Source: Pseudomonas sp. PDM05 (GTDB lineage Bacteria > Pseudomonadota > Gammaproteobacteria > Pseudomonadales > Pseudomonadaceae). From it: DNA of 64,000 nt. The DNA is taken from NCBI RefSeq assembly GCF_014851685.1, contig NZ_JACVAC010000001.1, forward strand, positions 682,001 through 746,000. Reading direction: 5' to 3'. Below, one piece after another: positions 17,617 to 26,542 of this stretch; position 1 is the stretch's first letter, and every line of letters starts with the position of its first letter. The position numbers and the translations under genes are program-made. Below the pieces are notes generated by a model, which did no database searches, was not told the origin of the DNA, and was given only the letters and a program-made list of their open reading frames with translations.

Positions 17617-17677
17617 TTGTTCTGTGCACTTTTCGCCACCGACGGTAAACTCCGCGCATTGCTGTCTGGAGCTATTT

Positions 17678-18967
17678 ATGCGCGAAGCGTTGAATCAAGG
17701 CCTGATCGACTTCCTCAAGGCCTCCCCTACTCCTTTTCATGCCACTGCCGCCCTGGCCCAACGCCTGGAGGCCGCCGGTTACCAGCGTCTCGACGAGCGC
17801 GAAACCTGGGCCACTGAAGCCAACGGTCGCTACTACGTGACCCGTAACGACTCTTCAATCATCGCCTTCAAACTCGGCCGTCACTCGCCGTTGCAAGGCG
17901 GGATCCGCCTGGTCGGCGCCCACACCGACAGCCCGTGCCTGCGGGTCAAGCCCCAGCCCGAGCTGCAACGCCAGGGTTTCTGGCAGCTGGGTGTGGAAGT
18001 CTACGGCGGCGCGCTGCTGGCGCCGTGGTTCGACCGCGACCTGTCCCTGGCCGGCCGCGTGACCTTCCGCCGCGACGGCAGGGTCGAAAGCCAGCTGATC
18101 GACTTCAAGCTGCCCATCGCCATCATCCCCAACCTGGCCATTCACCTGAACCGTGAAGCCAACCAGGGCTGGGCGATCAATGCCCAGACCGAACTGCCGC
18201 CGATCCTCGCGCAATTTGCCGGTGACGAACGCGTGGACTTCCGCGCCGTGCTCACCGAACAACTGGCCCGCGAACATGGCCTGAACGCCGACGTGGTGCT
18301 CGACTACGAGCTGAGCTTCTACGACACCCAGAGCGCAGCGGTGATTGGCCTGAACGGCGACTTCATCGCCGGCGCACGCCTGGACAACCTGCTGTCGTGC
18401 TACGCCGGCCTGCAAGCCTTGCTCACCAGCGACAGCGATGAAACCTGCGTGCTGGTGTGCAACGACCACGAAGAAGTCGGCTCCTGTTCCGCCTGTGGTG
18501 CCGATGGCCCGATGCTGGAACAGACCCTGCGCCGCCTGCTGCCGGAAGGTGATGAATTCGTACGCACCATTCAGAAATCCCTACTGGTATCGGCGGACAA
18601 TGCCCACGGCGTACACCCGAACTACGCCGACAAGCACGACGCCAACCACGGCCCCAAGCTCAACGCCGGGCCCGTGATCAAGGTCAACAGCAACCAGCGC
18701 TACGCCACCAACAGCGAAACGGCCGGGTTCTTCCGCCACCTGTGCATGGCCGAGGAAGTGCCGGTGCAGAGCTTCGTGGTGCGCAGCGACATGGGGTGTG
18801 GCTCGACCATCGGCCCGATCACCGCCAGCCACCTGGGCGTGCGCACCGTGGACATCGGCTTGCCGACGTTTGCCATGCACTCCATTCGCGAGCTGTGCGG
18901 CAGCCATGACCTGGCACACCTGGTGAAAGTGCTCGGCGCGTTCTACGCGAGCCACGACCTGCCCTGA
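17678..18967 (+). CDS. apeB: M18-family aminopeptidase
   Basis: A 429-residue zinc aminopeptidase preferring acidic N-terminal residues. Metal ligands are visible in [28 protein letters not shown] and the C-terminal [27 protein letters not shown] is a family signature. The ATG at 17678 with TGGAG upstream is chosen; an earlier in-frame ATG at 17624 would add 18 unconserved residues. It is cytoplasmic, with no signal peptide. Confidence 0.94.
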   Translation: MREALNQGLIDFLKASPTPFHATAALAQRLEAAGYQRLDERETWATEANGRYYVTRNDSSIIAFKLGRHSPLQGGIRLVGAHTDSPCLRVKPQPELQRQGFWQLGVEVYGGALLAPWFDRDLSLAGRVTFRRDGRVESQLIDFKLPIAIIPNLAIHLNREANQGWAINAQTELPPILAQFAGDERVDFRAVLTEQLAREHGLNADVVLDYELSFYDTQSAAVIGLNGDFIAGARLDNLLSCYAGLQALLTSDSDETCVLVCNDHEEVGSCSACGADGPMLEQTLRRLLPEGDEFVRTIQKSLLVSADNAHGVHPNYADKHDANHGPKLNAGPVIKVNSNQRYATNSETAGFFRHLCMAEEVPVQSFVVRSDMGCGSTIGPITASHLGVRTVDIGLPTFAMHSIRELCGSHDLAHLVKVLGAFYASHDLP

Positions 18968-18978
18968 GACCGAGGTGC

Positions 18979-19058
18979 GGCCATCGCAGGCAAGCCAGCT
19001 CCCACATTTTGATTTGTGAACACATTCAAATGTGGGAGCTGGCTTGCCTGCGATGGGG
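18979..19058. repeat. REPIN with variant core after apeB
   Basis: Inverted copies of a variant REP (CAGGCAAGCCAGCTCCCACA and its complement) are separated by about 20 nt. The core has AGCT where the other REPINs here have GGGC, and the flanks read CGATGG. It represents a second REP subtype. Confidence 0.85.
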
Positions 19059-19159
19059 CAATGTCAAACACCCCAATGCTATCTGACACACATCAACGCC
19101 ATTTCCCGTATTCCGACCTAGACTTGTCACTATTCCCACTCCGACAAGGCCGTCGCACC

Positions 19160-19336
19160 ATGATCTCCATGTCCTCCTTCCACGCCATGCTTATCCCGAT
19201 CCTCATCGGCATGATCATGCTGGCTGTTGGCTTCAACTTTCGCGACAAACCCCTCGGCGTGTTCGGCATGTGGATCGGCATGCTGCTGATCCTGGGCACC
19301 GTGGTGTACAAAATCCTCGCCAAACTGGCCGAATGA
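19160..19336 (+). CDS. Small hydrophobic membrane protein
   Basis: A 58-residue protein, MISMSSFHAMLIPILIGMI then MLAVGFNFRDKPLGVFGMW and a second hydrophobic segment, ending KILAKLAE. Two transmembrane helices are separated by a short basic/acidic turn (FRDKP). A longer frame from 19016 would translate REP sequence and is rejected. It lies 52 bp upstream of the mechanosensitive channel gene in the same direction. Function is unknown; a link to the channel is only positional. Confidence 0.7.
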   Translation: MISMSSFHAMLIPILIGMIMLAVGFNFRDKPLGVFGMWIGMLLILGTVVYKILAKLAE

Positions 19337-19388
19337 CCCCTTCACTCGTACACTCGGTCGATCCGTCGCTTTCAAGGTTGACCGCCTC

Positions 19389-21536
19389 GTGCTCTCCCGC
19401 CTGTTTGCCCTACCCTGCTACCTGCTGATCGCCCTGCTCACCCTGCTGCCGCTCGCGCCCGCCCACGCCGTGGGTTTGCCCGGCCTGCTCGGCAGCGGCA
19501 ACAAGACCCAACCCCAGGCCGAAGTGCCGTTGGGGCAGTCGTTGGACGAGGTGATCAAGACCCTGGAAAACGATCAGCAGCGTACCCAGCTGCTGAGCGA
19601 CCTGAAAAAGCTGCGTGCCGCTACGCAAAAAGCCCAACCGGCCGCCGAAGAGGGGGTGCTGGGTCTGATCGGCGGCACCCTGGCCAGCCTCGAAGCACAG
19701 TTTTCCGGGGACGACAGCCCGCTGGGGCGTTGGTCGAATGAGATCGACCAGGCCAAGGACGAGCTCAGTGCCCTGATCCTGCCGGCCAACGAATGGCTGC
19801 CAATCATTTTCGGCTTTGCCCTGATCCTCGCGCTGTGGAGCCTGCTGGCCTACGCGCTGATCTGGCTGAGCCACCGCGTGCGCGAACGTTTCGGCCTGCC
19901 CGAAGAACTGCCGCAACACCCGCGCACCTGGGACATGGTGCGCTTCGCCCTGCGCAAACTCGGGCCGTGGATGATCGCCCTGGTGATCACGGTGTACCTG
20001 AGCTACGCGCTGCCGTCGTCCCTGGGCAAATCCCTGGCGATGGTGTTGGCGTACGCGCTGGTGGTCGGCACCTGCTTTTCGGCGATCTGCGTGATTGCCT
20101 TCTCGGTGCTCGACGGCCCCCATCGCCATCGCGCGCTGTATATCCTGCGCCACCAGGCGTTCCGCCCGTTGTGGTGGATCGGCAGCTTTGCCGCGTTTGG
20201 TGAAGCCTTGAGCGACCCGCGCCTGGTCCAGGCCCTGGGCCAGCACTTGTCCCACACCGCCGCGACCGTGGCCAATGTAATGGCGGCGCTGTCCACTGGT
20301 GTGTTCATCCTGCGTTTCCGCCGGCCAATTGCCCACCTGATCCGCAACCAGCCGCTGTCGCGCCGCCTTACGCGCCGCGCCCTGAGCGACACCATCGAAA
20401 TCATCGGTTCGTTCTGGTACATCCCGGCCTTGCTGCTGGTGGGTATCTCGCTGTTCGCCACTTTTGTTTCGGCCGGCGACACCAGTACCGCCCTGCGCCA
20501 ATCCCTGTTGTGCACGGTTTTGCTGGTGTTGTGCATGGTGATCAACGGCCTGGTGCGCCGCCATGCACTCAAGCCGCACCGTGGGCACAAGCGTCATGCG
20601 TTGTATTCCGAACGGCTGAAGAGCTTTTTCTACACACTGGCCCACCTGGTAGTGTGGCTGGCCTTTATCGAATTGGGCCTGCGGGTGTGGGGCCTGTCGC
20701 TGATTCGCTTTACCGAGGGCGACGGCCATGAAGTCAGCGTCAAGCTGTTCGGCCTGGCCGGGACCTTGCTGTTTGCCTGGCTGATCTGGATCCTCAGCGA
20801 CACCGCGATCCACCACGCCCTCACCCGCTCGCGCAAAGGCCTGGCCAATGCGCGCGCGCAAACCATGATGCCGTTGATCCGCAATGTGCTGTTCGTGACC
20901 ATCTTTATCATCGCCGCCATCGTCGCCCTGGCGAACATGGGGATGAACGTCACGCCGCTGCTGGCCGGTGCCGGTGTGATCGGCCTGGCGATCGGTTTTG
21001 GCGCACAGTCGCTGGTGGCGGACTTGATCACCGGCTTGTTCATCATCATCGAGGACTCCCTGGCCATCGATGACTACGTGGACGTCGGCGGCCACCTCGG
21101 CACCGTCGAAGGCCTGACCATCCGCACCGTGCGCCTGCGCGACATCGACGGCATCGTGCACACCATCCCGTTCAGCGAGATCAAGAGCATCAAGAACTAC
21201 TCACGGGAGTTCGGCTACGCGATCTTCCGGGTAGCGATTCCGTACAACATGGAAATCGACGACGCGATCAAGCTGATACGCGATGTCGGCCAGAAAATAC
21301 GCAATGACCCGTTGCAGCGTCGCAACATCTGGTCGCCGCTGGAGATTCAAGGGGTGGAGAGTTTCGAGTCGGGCAGCGCGATCCTGCGCGCACGCTTCAA
21401 GACGGCGCCGATCAAGCAATGGGAAGTGTCGCGGGCGTTCAACCTGTCGTTGAAGCGGCATCTGGATGAGGCAGGGCTGGACCTGGCCACACCGCGCCTG
21501 AGCGTGCAAGTAGTCACCACCACACCACCCCAGTAG
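19389..21536 (+). CDS. MscS-family mechanosensitive channel, YbiO-like
   Basis: A 715-residue inner-membrane protein with a signal-like N-terminus (LLIALLTLLPLAPAHA), a periplasmic coiled region (residues about 40-130) and many helices. The MscS pore helix and vestibule are visible: GVIGLAIGFGAQSLVADLITGLFIIIEDSLAIDDYVDVGG, then GTVEGLTIRTVRLRDIDG. Length and layout match E. coli YbiO rather than MscS or MscK. The start is GTG. The stop TAG at 21534-21536 is also the first three bases of a long inverted repeat. Confidence 0.9.
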   Translation: MLSRLFALPCYLLIALLTLLPLAPAHAVGLPGLLGSGNKTQPQAEVPLGQSLDEVIKTLENDQQRTQLLSDLKKLRAATQKAQPAAEEGVLGLIGGTLASLEAQFSGDDSPLGRWSNEIDQAKDELSALILPANEWLPIIFGFALILALWSLLAYALIWLSHRVRERFGLPEELPQHPRTWDMVRFALRKLGPWMIALVITVYLSYALPSSLGKSLAMVLAYALVVGTCFSAICVIAFSVLDGPHRHRALYILRHQAFRPLWWIGSFAAFGEALSDPRLVQALGQHLSHTAATVANVMAALSTGVFILRFRRPIAHLIRNQPLSRRLTRRALSDTIEIIGSFWYIPALLLVGISLFATFVSAGDTSTALRQSLLCTVLLVLCMVINGLVRRHALKPHRGHKRHALYSERLKSFFYTLAHLVVWLAFIELGLRVWGLSLIRFTEGDGHEVSVKLFGLAGTLLFAWLIWILSDTAIHHALTRSRKGLANARAQTMMPLIRNVLFVTIFIIAAIVALANMGMNVTPLLAGAGVIGLAIGFGAQSLVADLITGLFIIIEDSLAIDDYVDVGGHLGTVEGLTIRTVRLRDIDGIVHTIPFSEIKSIKNYSREFGYAIFRVAIPYNMEIDDAIKLIRDVGQKIRNDPLQRRNIWSPLEIQGVESFESGSAILRARFKTAPIKQWEVSRAFNLSLKRHLDEAGLDLATPRLSVQVVTTTPPQ

Positions 21537-21661
21537 TGAGCGGGCTCGCCCGCGCTGGGGGGCGAAGCCGCCCCAAACCCTACCGACACGGTTTGACGGG
21601 ATAACGCGGTGCCTGGATTTGGGGCGGCTGCGCCACCCAGCGCGGGCAAGCCCGCTCACTA
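21534..21661. repeat. Long inverted repeat of a distinct REP type
   Basis: The arms begin TAGTGAGCGGGCTCGCCCGCG and end with the near-exact complement CGCGGGCAAGCCCGCTCACTA. The inner parts GGGGCGAAGCCGCCCC and GGGGCGGCTGCGCC also pair. The core differs from the GGGAGCGGGCTTGCTCGCG type elsewhere in the window. It overlaps the mscS-family stop codon and ends 4 bp from the mbtH stop, between convergent genes. Confidence 0.85.
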
Positions 21662-21664
21662 CAG

Positions 21665-21886
21665 TCAGGCGAGGGCGGTGCCGTCCATTTTCTGGCGCAG
21701 GCTCAGTGGACGCATATCGGTCCAGGTTTCTTCGATATAGGCCAGGCATTCTTTCTTCAAGCCGCTCTTGCCCACGGTGCGCCAGCCTTCCGGCACAGCC
21801 TTGTAGTCGGGCCAGATGGAATACTGCTCTTCATGGTTGACCACTACCTGAAACAGGATGTCGTCGCGGTCAAATACTGAGGTCAT
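21665..21886 (-). CDS. MbtH-like protein of pyoverdine synthesis
   Basis: A 73-residue MbtH-fold protein with [45 protein letters not shown], the family signature. MbtH proteins bind NRPS adenylation domains and support their folding and activity. The partners here are probably PvdL and other pyoverdine synthetases. The ATG at 21886 with GGAGAA upstream is chosen; an upstream in-frame codon is unconserved. It follows pvdH by 82 bp and has its own iron-starvation box. Confidence 0.95.
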   Translation of the reverse strand: MTSVFDRDDILFQVVVNHEEQYSIWPDYKAVPEGWRTVGKSGLKKECLAYIEETWTDMRPLSLRQKMDGTALA

Positions 21887-21947
21887 TGCTGTTCTCCATC
21901 GCTCAAAGGCCGGCTGCGCACCGTGCGCAGCGCTCATATCTGTAGAA

Positions 21948-21971
21948 ACGTACCAAGCCGCCAAAAAATTA
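21948..21971 (-). promoter_or_regulatory. PvdS iron-starvation box for mbtH
   Basis: TAATT (21971-21967) and CGT (21950-21948) are separated by exactly 16 nt, matching TAAAT-N16-CGT with one change. It lies 61 bp upstream of the mbtH ATG and overlaps the pvdH stop codon. The box upstream of pvdG shows the same TAATT variant. Confidence 0.6.
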
Positions 21972-23363
21972 GAGGCTGGCGACCGCTGCCGCGACGGCGC
22001 GGCCGAAGCGTTCGGCGACGCGGTCGACTTCAGCCGCGGTGATCACCAGCGGCGGCAGGAAGCGCACCACGCTGCCATGGCGGCCGCCCAGTTCCAGGAT
22101 CAGCCCGCGCTTGAGGCATTCGCGCTGCACCAGCGGCGCCAGTTGGCGATGCACCGGCGGGTGCCCCTGAATATCCGGGGTGCCATCCGGGTCGACCAAC
22201 TCCACGCCAAGCATCAACCCACGCCCACGAATGTCGCCCAGGTGCGGGAAATCGCGCTGCAGGATGCGCAGGTGTTCACCCAGGCGCTCGCCCATGGCCG
22301 CCGCATGACCGGCCAGGTCGTGTTCCTTGAGGTAGCGCATCACCGCCGAGCCGGCCGCCATCGCCATCTGGTTGCCACGGAACGTGCCGGCATGGGCGCC
22401 CGGCAGCCAGGTGTCGAGCCAATCGCGATACACCACCACGGCCAGCGGCAGGCTGCCGCCGATAGCCTTGGACATCACCACCACGTCCGGAAGGATGCCG
22501 GCGTGCTCGAAGGCAAACATCTTGCCGGTACGACCGAATCCGCTCTGGATTTCATCGACGATCAACGCCACGCCCGCCTGTTCGGTGATACGGCGCAGGC
22601 CGCGCAACCAGTCGAGGTCGGCCGGGATCACGCCGCCCTCGCCCTGCACCACTTCGACGATCACCGCCGCCGGTAGCGTTACGCCTGCTTCCGGGTCATT
22701 CAACAGGTTTTCCAGATAATGCAGGTTGACCCGCACGCCTTCGGCACCGCCGAGGCCGAACGGGCATCGGTAGTCGTAAGGAAACGGCAGAAATTGCACG
22801 CCACTGCTGAGCAACGCGCCCAAGGGTTTTTTCGGCCCCAGGCTACCCATCAGGCTCAGTGCGCCCTGGCTCATGCCGTGATAGCCGCCCTGGAACGACA
22901 GCACCGTGCTGCGCCCGGTGGCGGTACGCACCAGTTTCAATGCGGCTTCTACCGCATCGGTGCCGGTCGGGCCGCAGAACTGGATCTTCGCCTGCCGCGC
23001 CAGCTCTGGCGGCAACAGGCCGAACAGGTCCTGTACAAACTGATCCTTGACCGGCGTGGTCAGGTCGAGTGTATGCAGCGGCAGCTCATCGCTGAGCACT
23101 TGCTGAATGGCGGCGATCACCACCGGGTGGTTATGCCCCAGCGCCAGGGTGCCGGCACCCGCCAGGCAGTCGATGAAACTGCGACCTTCCACGTCTTCCA
23201 CGTAGATGCCCTTGGCGCGTTTGAGCGCCAGGGGGATGCGCCGTGGGTAGCTGCGGGCGTTGGACTCCTGCTGGCGCTGGCGGGCCAGCAGCGGGTTTTC
23301 GTCAAACTGGTACAGCGTTTCGTGAAGCTGGGTGTCTTCGATATGGCTGATAGCGACGGACAT
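21969..23363 (-). CDS. pvdH: Diaminobutyrate-2-oxoglutarate transaminase
   Basis: A 464-residue PLP-dependent class III aminotransferase that makes L-2,4-diaminobutyrate from aspartate semialdehyde for the Dab module of PvdL. ECs and motifs agree: [46 protein letters not shown] and the PLP-Lys region [15 protein letters not shown]. The ATG at 23363 with GAGGGATCGAGCA upstream is chosen over an earlier codon. It is preceded by a canonical PvdS box and followed by mbtH. Confidence 0.95.
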   Translation of the reverse strand: MSVAISHIEDTQLHETLYQFDENPLLARQRQQESNARSYPRRIPLALKRAKGIYVEDVEGRSFIDCLAGAGTLALGHNHPVVIAAIQQVLSDELPLHTLDLTTPVKDQFVQDLFGLLPPELARQAKIQFCGPTGTDAVEAALKLVRTATGRSTVLSFQGGYHGMSQGALSLMGSLGPKKPLGALLSSGVQFLPFPYDYRCPFGLGGAEGVRVNLHYLENLLNDPEAGVTLPAAVIVEVVQGEGGVIPADLDWLRGLRRITEQAGVALIVDEIQSGFGRTGKMFAFEHAGILPDVVVMSKAIGGSLPLAVVVYRDWLDTWLPGAHAGTFRGNQMAMAAGSAVMRYLKEHDLAGHAAAMGERLGEHLRILQRDFPHLGDIRGRGLMLGVELVDPDGTPDIQGHPPVHRQLAPLVQRECLKRGLILELGGRHGSVVRFLPPLVITAAEVDRVAERFGRAVAAAVASL

Positions 23364-23396
23364 TGCTCGATCCCTCATCTGATTCCTGTTCTGGAA

Positions 23397-23420
23397 ACGC
23401 ACCAGCGTGGAAAGGATTTA
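23397..23420 (-). promoter_or_regulatory. PvdS iron-starvation box for pvdH
   Basis: TAAAT (23420-23416) and CGT (23399-23397) are separated by exactly 16 nt, a perfect match to the P. aeruginosa PvdS promoter form. It lies 33 bp upstream of the pvdH ATG. Confidence 0.8.
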
Positions 23421-23476
23421 GGCCGCACGGTCGCTAACTGATGGATGCACCTCCTACCTCTCGACCAGGCATAAGG

Positions 23477-24244
23477 TCACAGGCCTCGGTACTTTTCATT
23501 CAGGGCATACAGGATCGCGCAGGTCTGCGCATCGAGAAAACCGCAATAATCCCGCGGCCGAAAGTGCATCTGGAACGCTCGCGTGCGCTGTTCAAACGCT
23601 CGCCGATTCTGCGCAGGCTTGTACCCATAACGCTGAAACGCCCGCTCGACCTCAACCTCCGGCGGCAAACCAAGGCAAAACCGGCGCTGATACATCGCAC
23701 GGGTGGCGTCATCGAACCAGGCGCCTACGCCCGCCTCGTGCAAACGCTGCCACGGCAGACGCGGGCCGGGGTCGCTCTTGCGCCAATAGGCCACATCGGA
23801 GTGCCCAAGGACCTCGCTCGGGCCGATCTGCGGGTGGCGCGCCAGGATGTCCCGTGCCAGTGCAATCAGCACTTCGACCTGCTCCTCAGGGTACGTCGGG
23901 AAGGTAAACACCCCGGCGTCATCCCGTGCCAGGTTGACCAGTTCGATGCCGATCGCGCGGCTGTTGAGGTTGTCCTGCCCGCCCCAGTGGCTGACCCCGG
24001 CATGCCAGGCGCGCTTGCCTTCATCGACCAGGCGGAACGCGCGCAATTCGTCATACCCGGCGGCGCGGTAGCTCGGCTCATCCGGGTCGGGCACCAGGTA
24101 GTGCGCGCTGACGCCATCCTGGGTGAGGGCGCGCAGGGATGCGCCGAAGGGGGCGGCGGTGTAATGCAGGATCAACTGGCGCACAGGCTCGCCATTGCGT
24201 TCGTTGAAATCCTTGGCTGGGAAACTGGTATCGATCACCAACAT
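23477..24244 (-). CDS. N-acetylmuramoyl-L-alanine amidase, AmpD/AmiD type
   Basis: A 255-residue Amidase_2 enzyme that cuts muramyl-peptide bonds. Zinc-site His residues lie in LILHYTAAPF and VLGHSDVAYWRKSDPGPRLPW. AWHAGVSHWGGQDNLNSRAIGIELVN is a family signature. A C-terminal peptidoglycan-binding-like region (RAFQRYGYKPAQNRRAFEQRTRAFQMHFRP) follows at about residue 185-230. The start MLVIDTSFPAKDFNERNG at 24244 has AAGGA upstream. No signal peptide or lipobox is seen, so a cytoplasmic AmpD-like recycling role is possible. Confidence 0.88.
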   Translation of the reverse strand: MLVIDTSFPAKDFNERNGEPVRQLILHYTAAPFGASLRALTQDGVSAHYLVPDPDEPSYRAAGYDELRAFRLVDEGKRAWHAGVSHWGGQDNLNSRAIGIELVNLARDDAGVFTFPTYPEEQVEVLIALARDILARHPQIGPSEVLGHSDVAYWRKSDPGPRLPWQRLHEAGVGAWFDDATRAMYQRRFCLGLPPEVEVERAFQRYGYKPAQNRRAFEQRTRAFQMHFRPRDYCGFLDAQTCAILYALNEKYRGL

Positions 24245-24294
24245 AAGAGCTGTCCTTTTCAATCCAGGCCGAGTCGTTCGGCCCGTTCAAGCGC

Positions 24295-24331
24295 AAAAAA
24301 CCAACGCCATCCTGAAGGGTTCACCTTCAGG
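24295..24331 (-). terminator. Terminator of the dsbR-dsbS operon
   Basis: CCTGAAGG (24311-24318) pairs with CCTTCAGG (24324-24331) around a 5-nt loop. On the minus strand an outer CGCC/GGCG extension and a six-T run (24300-24295) follow. It lies 36 bp after the dsbS stop. Confidence 0.75.
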
Positions 24332-24366
24332 CGGGCGGTAACTATGTGGCGCTTGAAAGAAAAAGA

Positions 24367-25689
24367 TCAGTGCCGCAGCGGCATGCCCAGGTCGACGCGC
24401 AGGCCATCGGCCTGGCTGTCGAATTTCAACGAGCACGAGCAGCGCTGCACAATCGCTTGCACGATCGCCAGGCCCAGGCCGCAACCTTCGCTGCTGCCGT
24501 TGCGCCAGAAGCGTTGGGTCAGGTATTGCAGGTCTTCACTGGAGATCTGCTGGCCATGGTCACGTACGCGAAATACCACATGGTCGGCGTCGGTGAACAC
24601 GCGCAGTTCCACCCGGGTGTGCGCCGGGGTATGGCGCAAGGCGTTGTCCAGCAGGTTGCGCAGGGCCGCAACGGCCAGGCCCACGGGCATTTCTACCGGG
24701 GTGGTACGCAGGTTGTCCGCCAGGATCAGGTCGATACGCCCGTTATCGCCGGCGTTGGCGTCCTGGATCGCCAACCGCGCCACTTCCTCGGCGCTGGACT
24801 GCAAACCATCGTCAAACGACAAACTGCCTTCGACCCGTGCCAGCAGCAGCAATTGTTCCAGGGTGCGATGCAGGCGGTCGGCGCCCTCTTCGGCGTGGGC
24901 CAGGGACTGGTCGCGGGCCGCGCCGTCGGTCATGCGCGCCACTTGCAGGTGGGTCTTGATCGCCGTCAGCGGGCTGCGCAGCTCATGGGCAGCATCGCCG
25001 GTGAGCCGACGTTCGCGCTCGATGGTCTTGGCGATGCGCTGCAACAGTTGGTTCTGGGTGTCGAGCAGCGGCTTGAGTTCACTGGGCAACGGGTGGATCT
25101 GCAACGGTTCGAGGGAGTCGGCGCTGCGCCGCATCAGCGCGTCACGCATGCGGTTGAGCGGCAGCAGGCTCTGGCCGATGCCCAGCCACAACAGGCACAG
25201 GCAACCGAGCATCGCCACGCCCACCGGCACCGACGCGGCGAGCAGGATCGACAGGTTCAGCGCCTCGCGCTCCACCTGGCGGTCGGCGGTGGTGATCAAC
25301 AAATCGCCCCGGGACAGGGTAAAACTGCGCCAATTCACGCCATCGATCACCTGGTCGCGAAAACCGCTTTTGCGCGACTCCAGGCCTTCGTCCGGCGTTG
25401 CGTGGCTGCGCGCCAGGACTTCGCCGCGCAAGGAACTGACCTGACAGGCCATGCCCCCCGGCACATTCAGTTGCTGCGCGCTGAAATGCGCACCGCCGCT
25501 CATGCTGGCCAGGCCCGGCATCTGCTCGGTCAGCCCGGCGACCATGCGCGCCGATGCCACCAGGCGCTGGTCGAGGGAAAACATCATCTGGTTGCGCAAG
25601 TCGTTGAGCATCCACGCTGCCGCCAGGGCCCAGATCAGCACAAAGGCGGCGCCAAGCTTGAACGTCAGGCGCAGGCGCAGGCTTTTCAC
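24367..25689 (-). CDS. dsbS: Sensor histidine kinase, DsbS-like (copper/thiol sensing)
   Basis: A 440-residue inner-membrane kinase. Two membrane helices (about 10-28 and 146-170) frame a periplasmic sensor region. HAMP-like sequence is followed by the dimerisation motif DAAHELRSPLTAIKT with phospho-acceptor His235, and the ATPase lobe has NLLDNALRHTPAHTRV and GLGLAIV. The sensor region holds one Cys at residue 82 (MACQVSS). As I recall, DsbS of P. aeruginosa senses copper through a Cys at this position; the numbering was counted here but the literature was not checked. The gene overlaps dsbR by four bases and is divergent from dsbD, as in P. aeruginosa. Confidence 0.85.
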   Translation of the reverse strand: MKSLRLRLTFKLGAAFVLIWALAAAWMLNDLRNQMMFSLDQRLVASARMVAGLTEQMPGLASMSGGAHFSAQQLNVPGGMACQVSSLRGEVLARSHATPDEGLESRKSGFRDQVIDGVNWRSFTLSRGDLLITTADRQVEREALNLSILLAASVPVGVAMLGCLCLLWLGIGQSLLPLNRMRDALMRRSADSLEPLQIHPLPSELKPLLDTQNQLLQRIAKTIERERRLTGDAAHELRSPLTAIKTHLQVARMTDGAARDQSLAHAEEGADRLHRTLEQLLLLARVEGSLSFDDGLQSSAEEVARLAIQDANAGDNGRIDLILADNLRTTPVEMPVGLAVAALRNLLDNALRHTPAHTRVELRVFTDADHVVFRVRDHGQQISSEDLQYLTQRFWRNGSSEGCGLGLAIVQAIVQRCSCSLKFDSQADGLRVDLGMPLRH

Positions 25690-26366
25690 GACGCGTTCTC
25701 TCCGTCATCCGCCGGGCCCAGGCGGTAGCCAAGGCCGCGCACGGTCTCGACGATGCCGTTGCCCAATTTGCGCCGCAGGTGGTGGATGTGCACGTTCAAC
25801 GCGTTGCTTTCCAGCTCGTCGTTGAAACCGTAGACGCTGTCCTTGAGTTGCTCGCTGGACAGCACGCGGCCCTTGTTGTGCAGCAGCGCCTGCAACAGCG
25901 CCTGTTCGCGGCGGGACAGGTCCACCGGCTGGCCGCCGAGGAAGGTTTCGCGGCTGCTCGGGTCGTAGGCCAGGCGTCCGTGTTCGATCAGGTTGACGCT
26001 GCGCCCCGCCACCCGGCGCAACAGGGTTTGCAGGCGTGCGGCCAATTCGCGCAGGTCGAAGGGCTTGAGCAGGTAGTCGTCGGCACCGGCTTGCAGGCCG
26101 TCGACGCGATTGGTCACAGAATCCCGTGCCGTGAGGATCAGCACCGGAATCTCCAGGCCCTGGCTGCGCTGCTGCTGCAACAACTTGAGGCCATCTTCAT
26201 CGGGCAGGCCAAGGTCGAGCACCATGATGTCGAAGGTCGCCGCCTTGAGCATCGCCCGCGCAGCCGCCGCCGTGCCCACGCGCTCGACCGTGAAGCCCTG
26301 GGCGGTGAGGCCGGCCACGATGCCGCTGGCGATCAGTTCATCGTCTTCGCAGACCAGTACGTGCAT
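25686..26366 (-). CDS. dsbR: OmpR-family response regulator, DsbR-like
   Basis: A 226-residue regulator of the QseB/PmrA branch. The receiver domain shows CEDDELIASGI, phospho-acceptor Asp51 in MVLDLGLPDEDGL and the conserved Lys in DDYLLKPFDLREL. The winged-helix C-terminus has LSRREQALLQALL and SNALNVHIHHLRRKLG. The start MHVLVCEDDEL at 26366 has GAAGGG upstream. Its ATGA overlap with dsbS implies coupled translation. PmrA-type direct repeats lie upstream in both directions and suggest autoregulation and control of dsbDEG. Confidence 0.88.
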   Translation of the reverse strand: MHVLVCEDDELIASGIVAGLTAQGFTVERVGTAAAARAMLKAATFDIMVLDLGLPDEDGLKLLQQQRSQGLEIPVLILTARDSVTNRVDGLQAGADDYLLKPFDLRELAARLQTLLRRVAGRSVNLIEHGRLAYDPSSRETFLGGQPVDLSRREQALLQALLHNKGRVLSSEQLKDSVYGFNDELESNALNVHIHHLRRKLGNGIVETVRGLGYRLGPADDGENAS

Positions 26367-26409
26367 GCTGAACCCTTCATAAAAGATGGGGGAGATTAAA
26401 GGTGCCACG

Positions 26410-26496
26410 GATTAAGCGCAGATTATGCCGTGAAAAGAGGCGCGCTCAGACACTCCCTACACTCTAGAATAGCGCCGGTTAATCATCGGTTAATCA
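26410..26496. promoter_or_regulatory. Divergent pair of PmrA/QseB-type response-regulator boxes
   Basis: On the plus strand TAATC occurs at 26480-26484 and again at 26491-26495, inside two copies of GGTTAATCA that start 11 bp apart. On the minus strand TAATC occurs at 26425-26421 and 26414-26410, also 11 bp apart. Thus TAATC-N6-TAATC faces dsbD in one direction and dsbR in the other. OmpR-family regulators bind direct repeats with 11-bp period, and the gTTAAT-N5-gTTAAT reading is close to a PmrA box. Confidence 0.65.
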
Positions 26497-26542
26497 ACGC
26501 CACACATTGTGTGCCTCACTTGCATCGAACTAAGGCTTGACC

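Noticed and set aside
19410..21161. A 583-codon open frame on the minus strand.
   Set aside because: It is antisense to the mechanosensitive channel gene, and its Gln/His/Gly-rich composition is typical of a shadow frame.
23441..25444. A 667-codon open frame on the plus strand.
   Set aside because: It spans antisense to the amidase and dsbS, both with clear motifs, and crosses a terminator.
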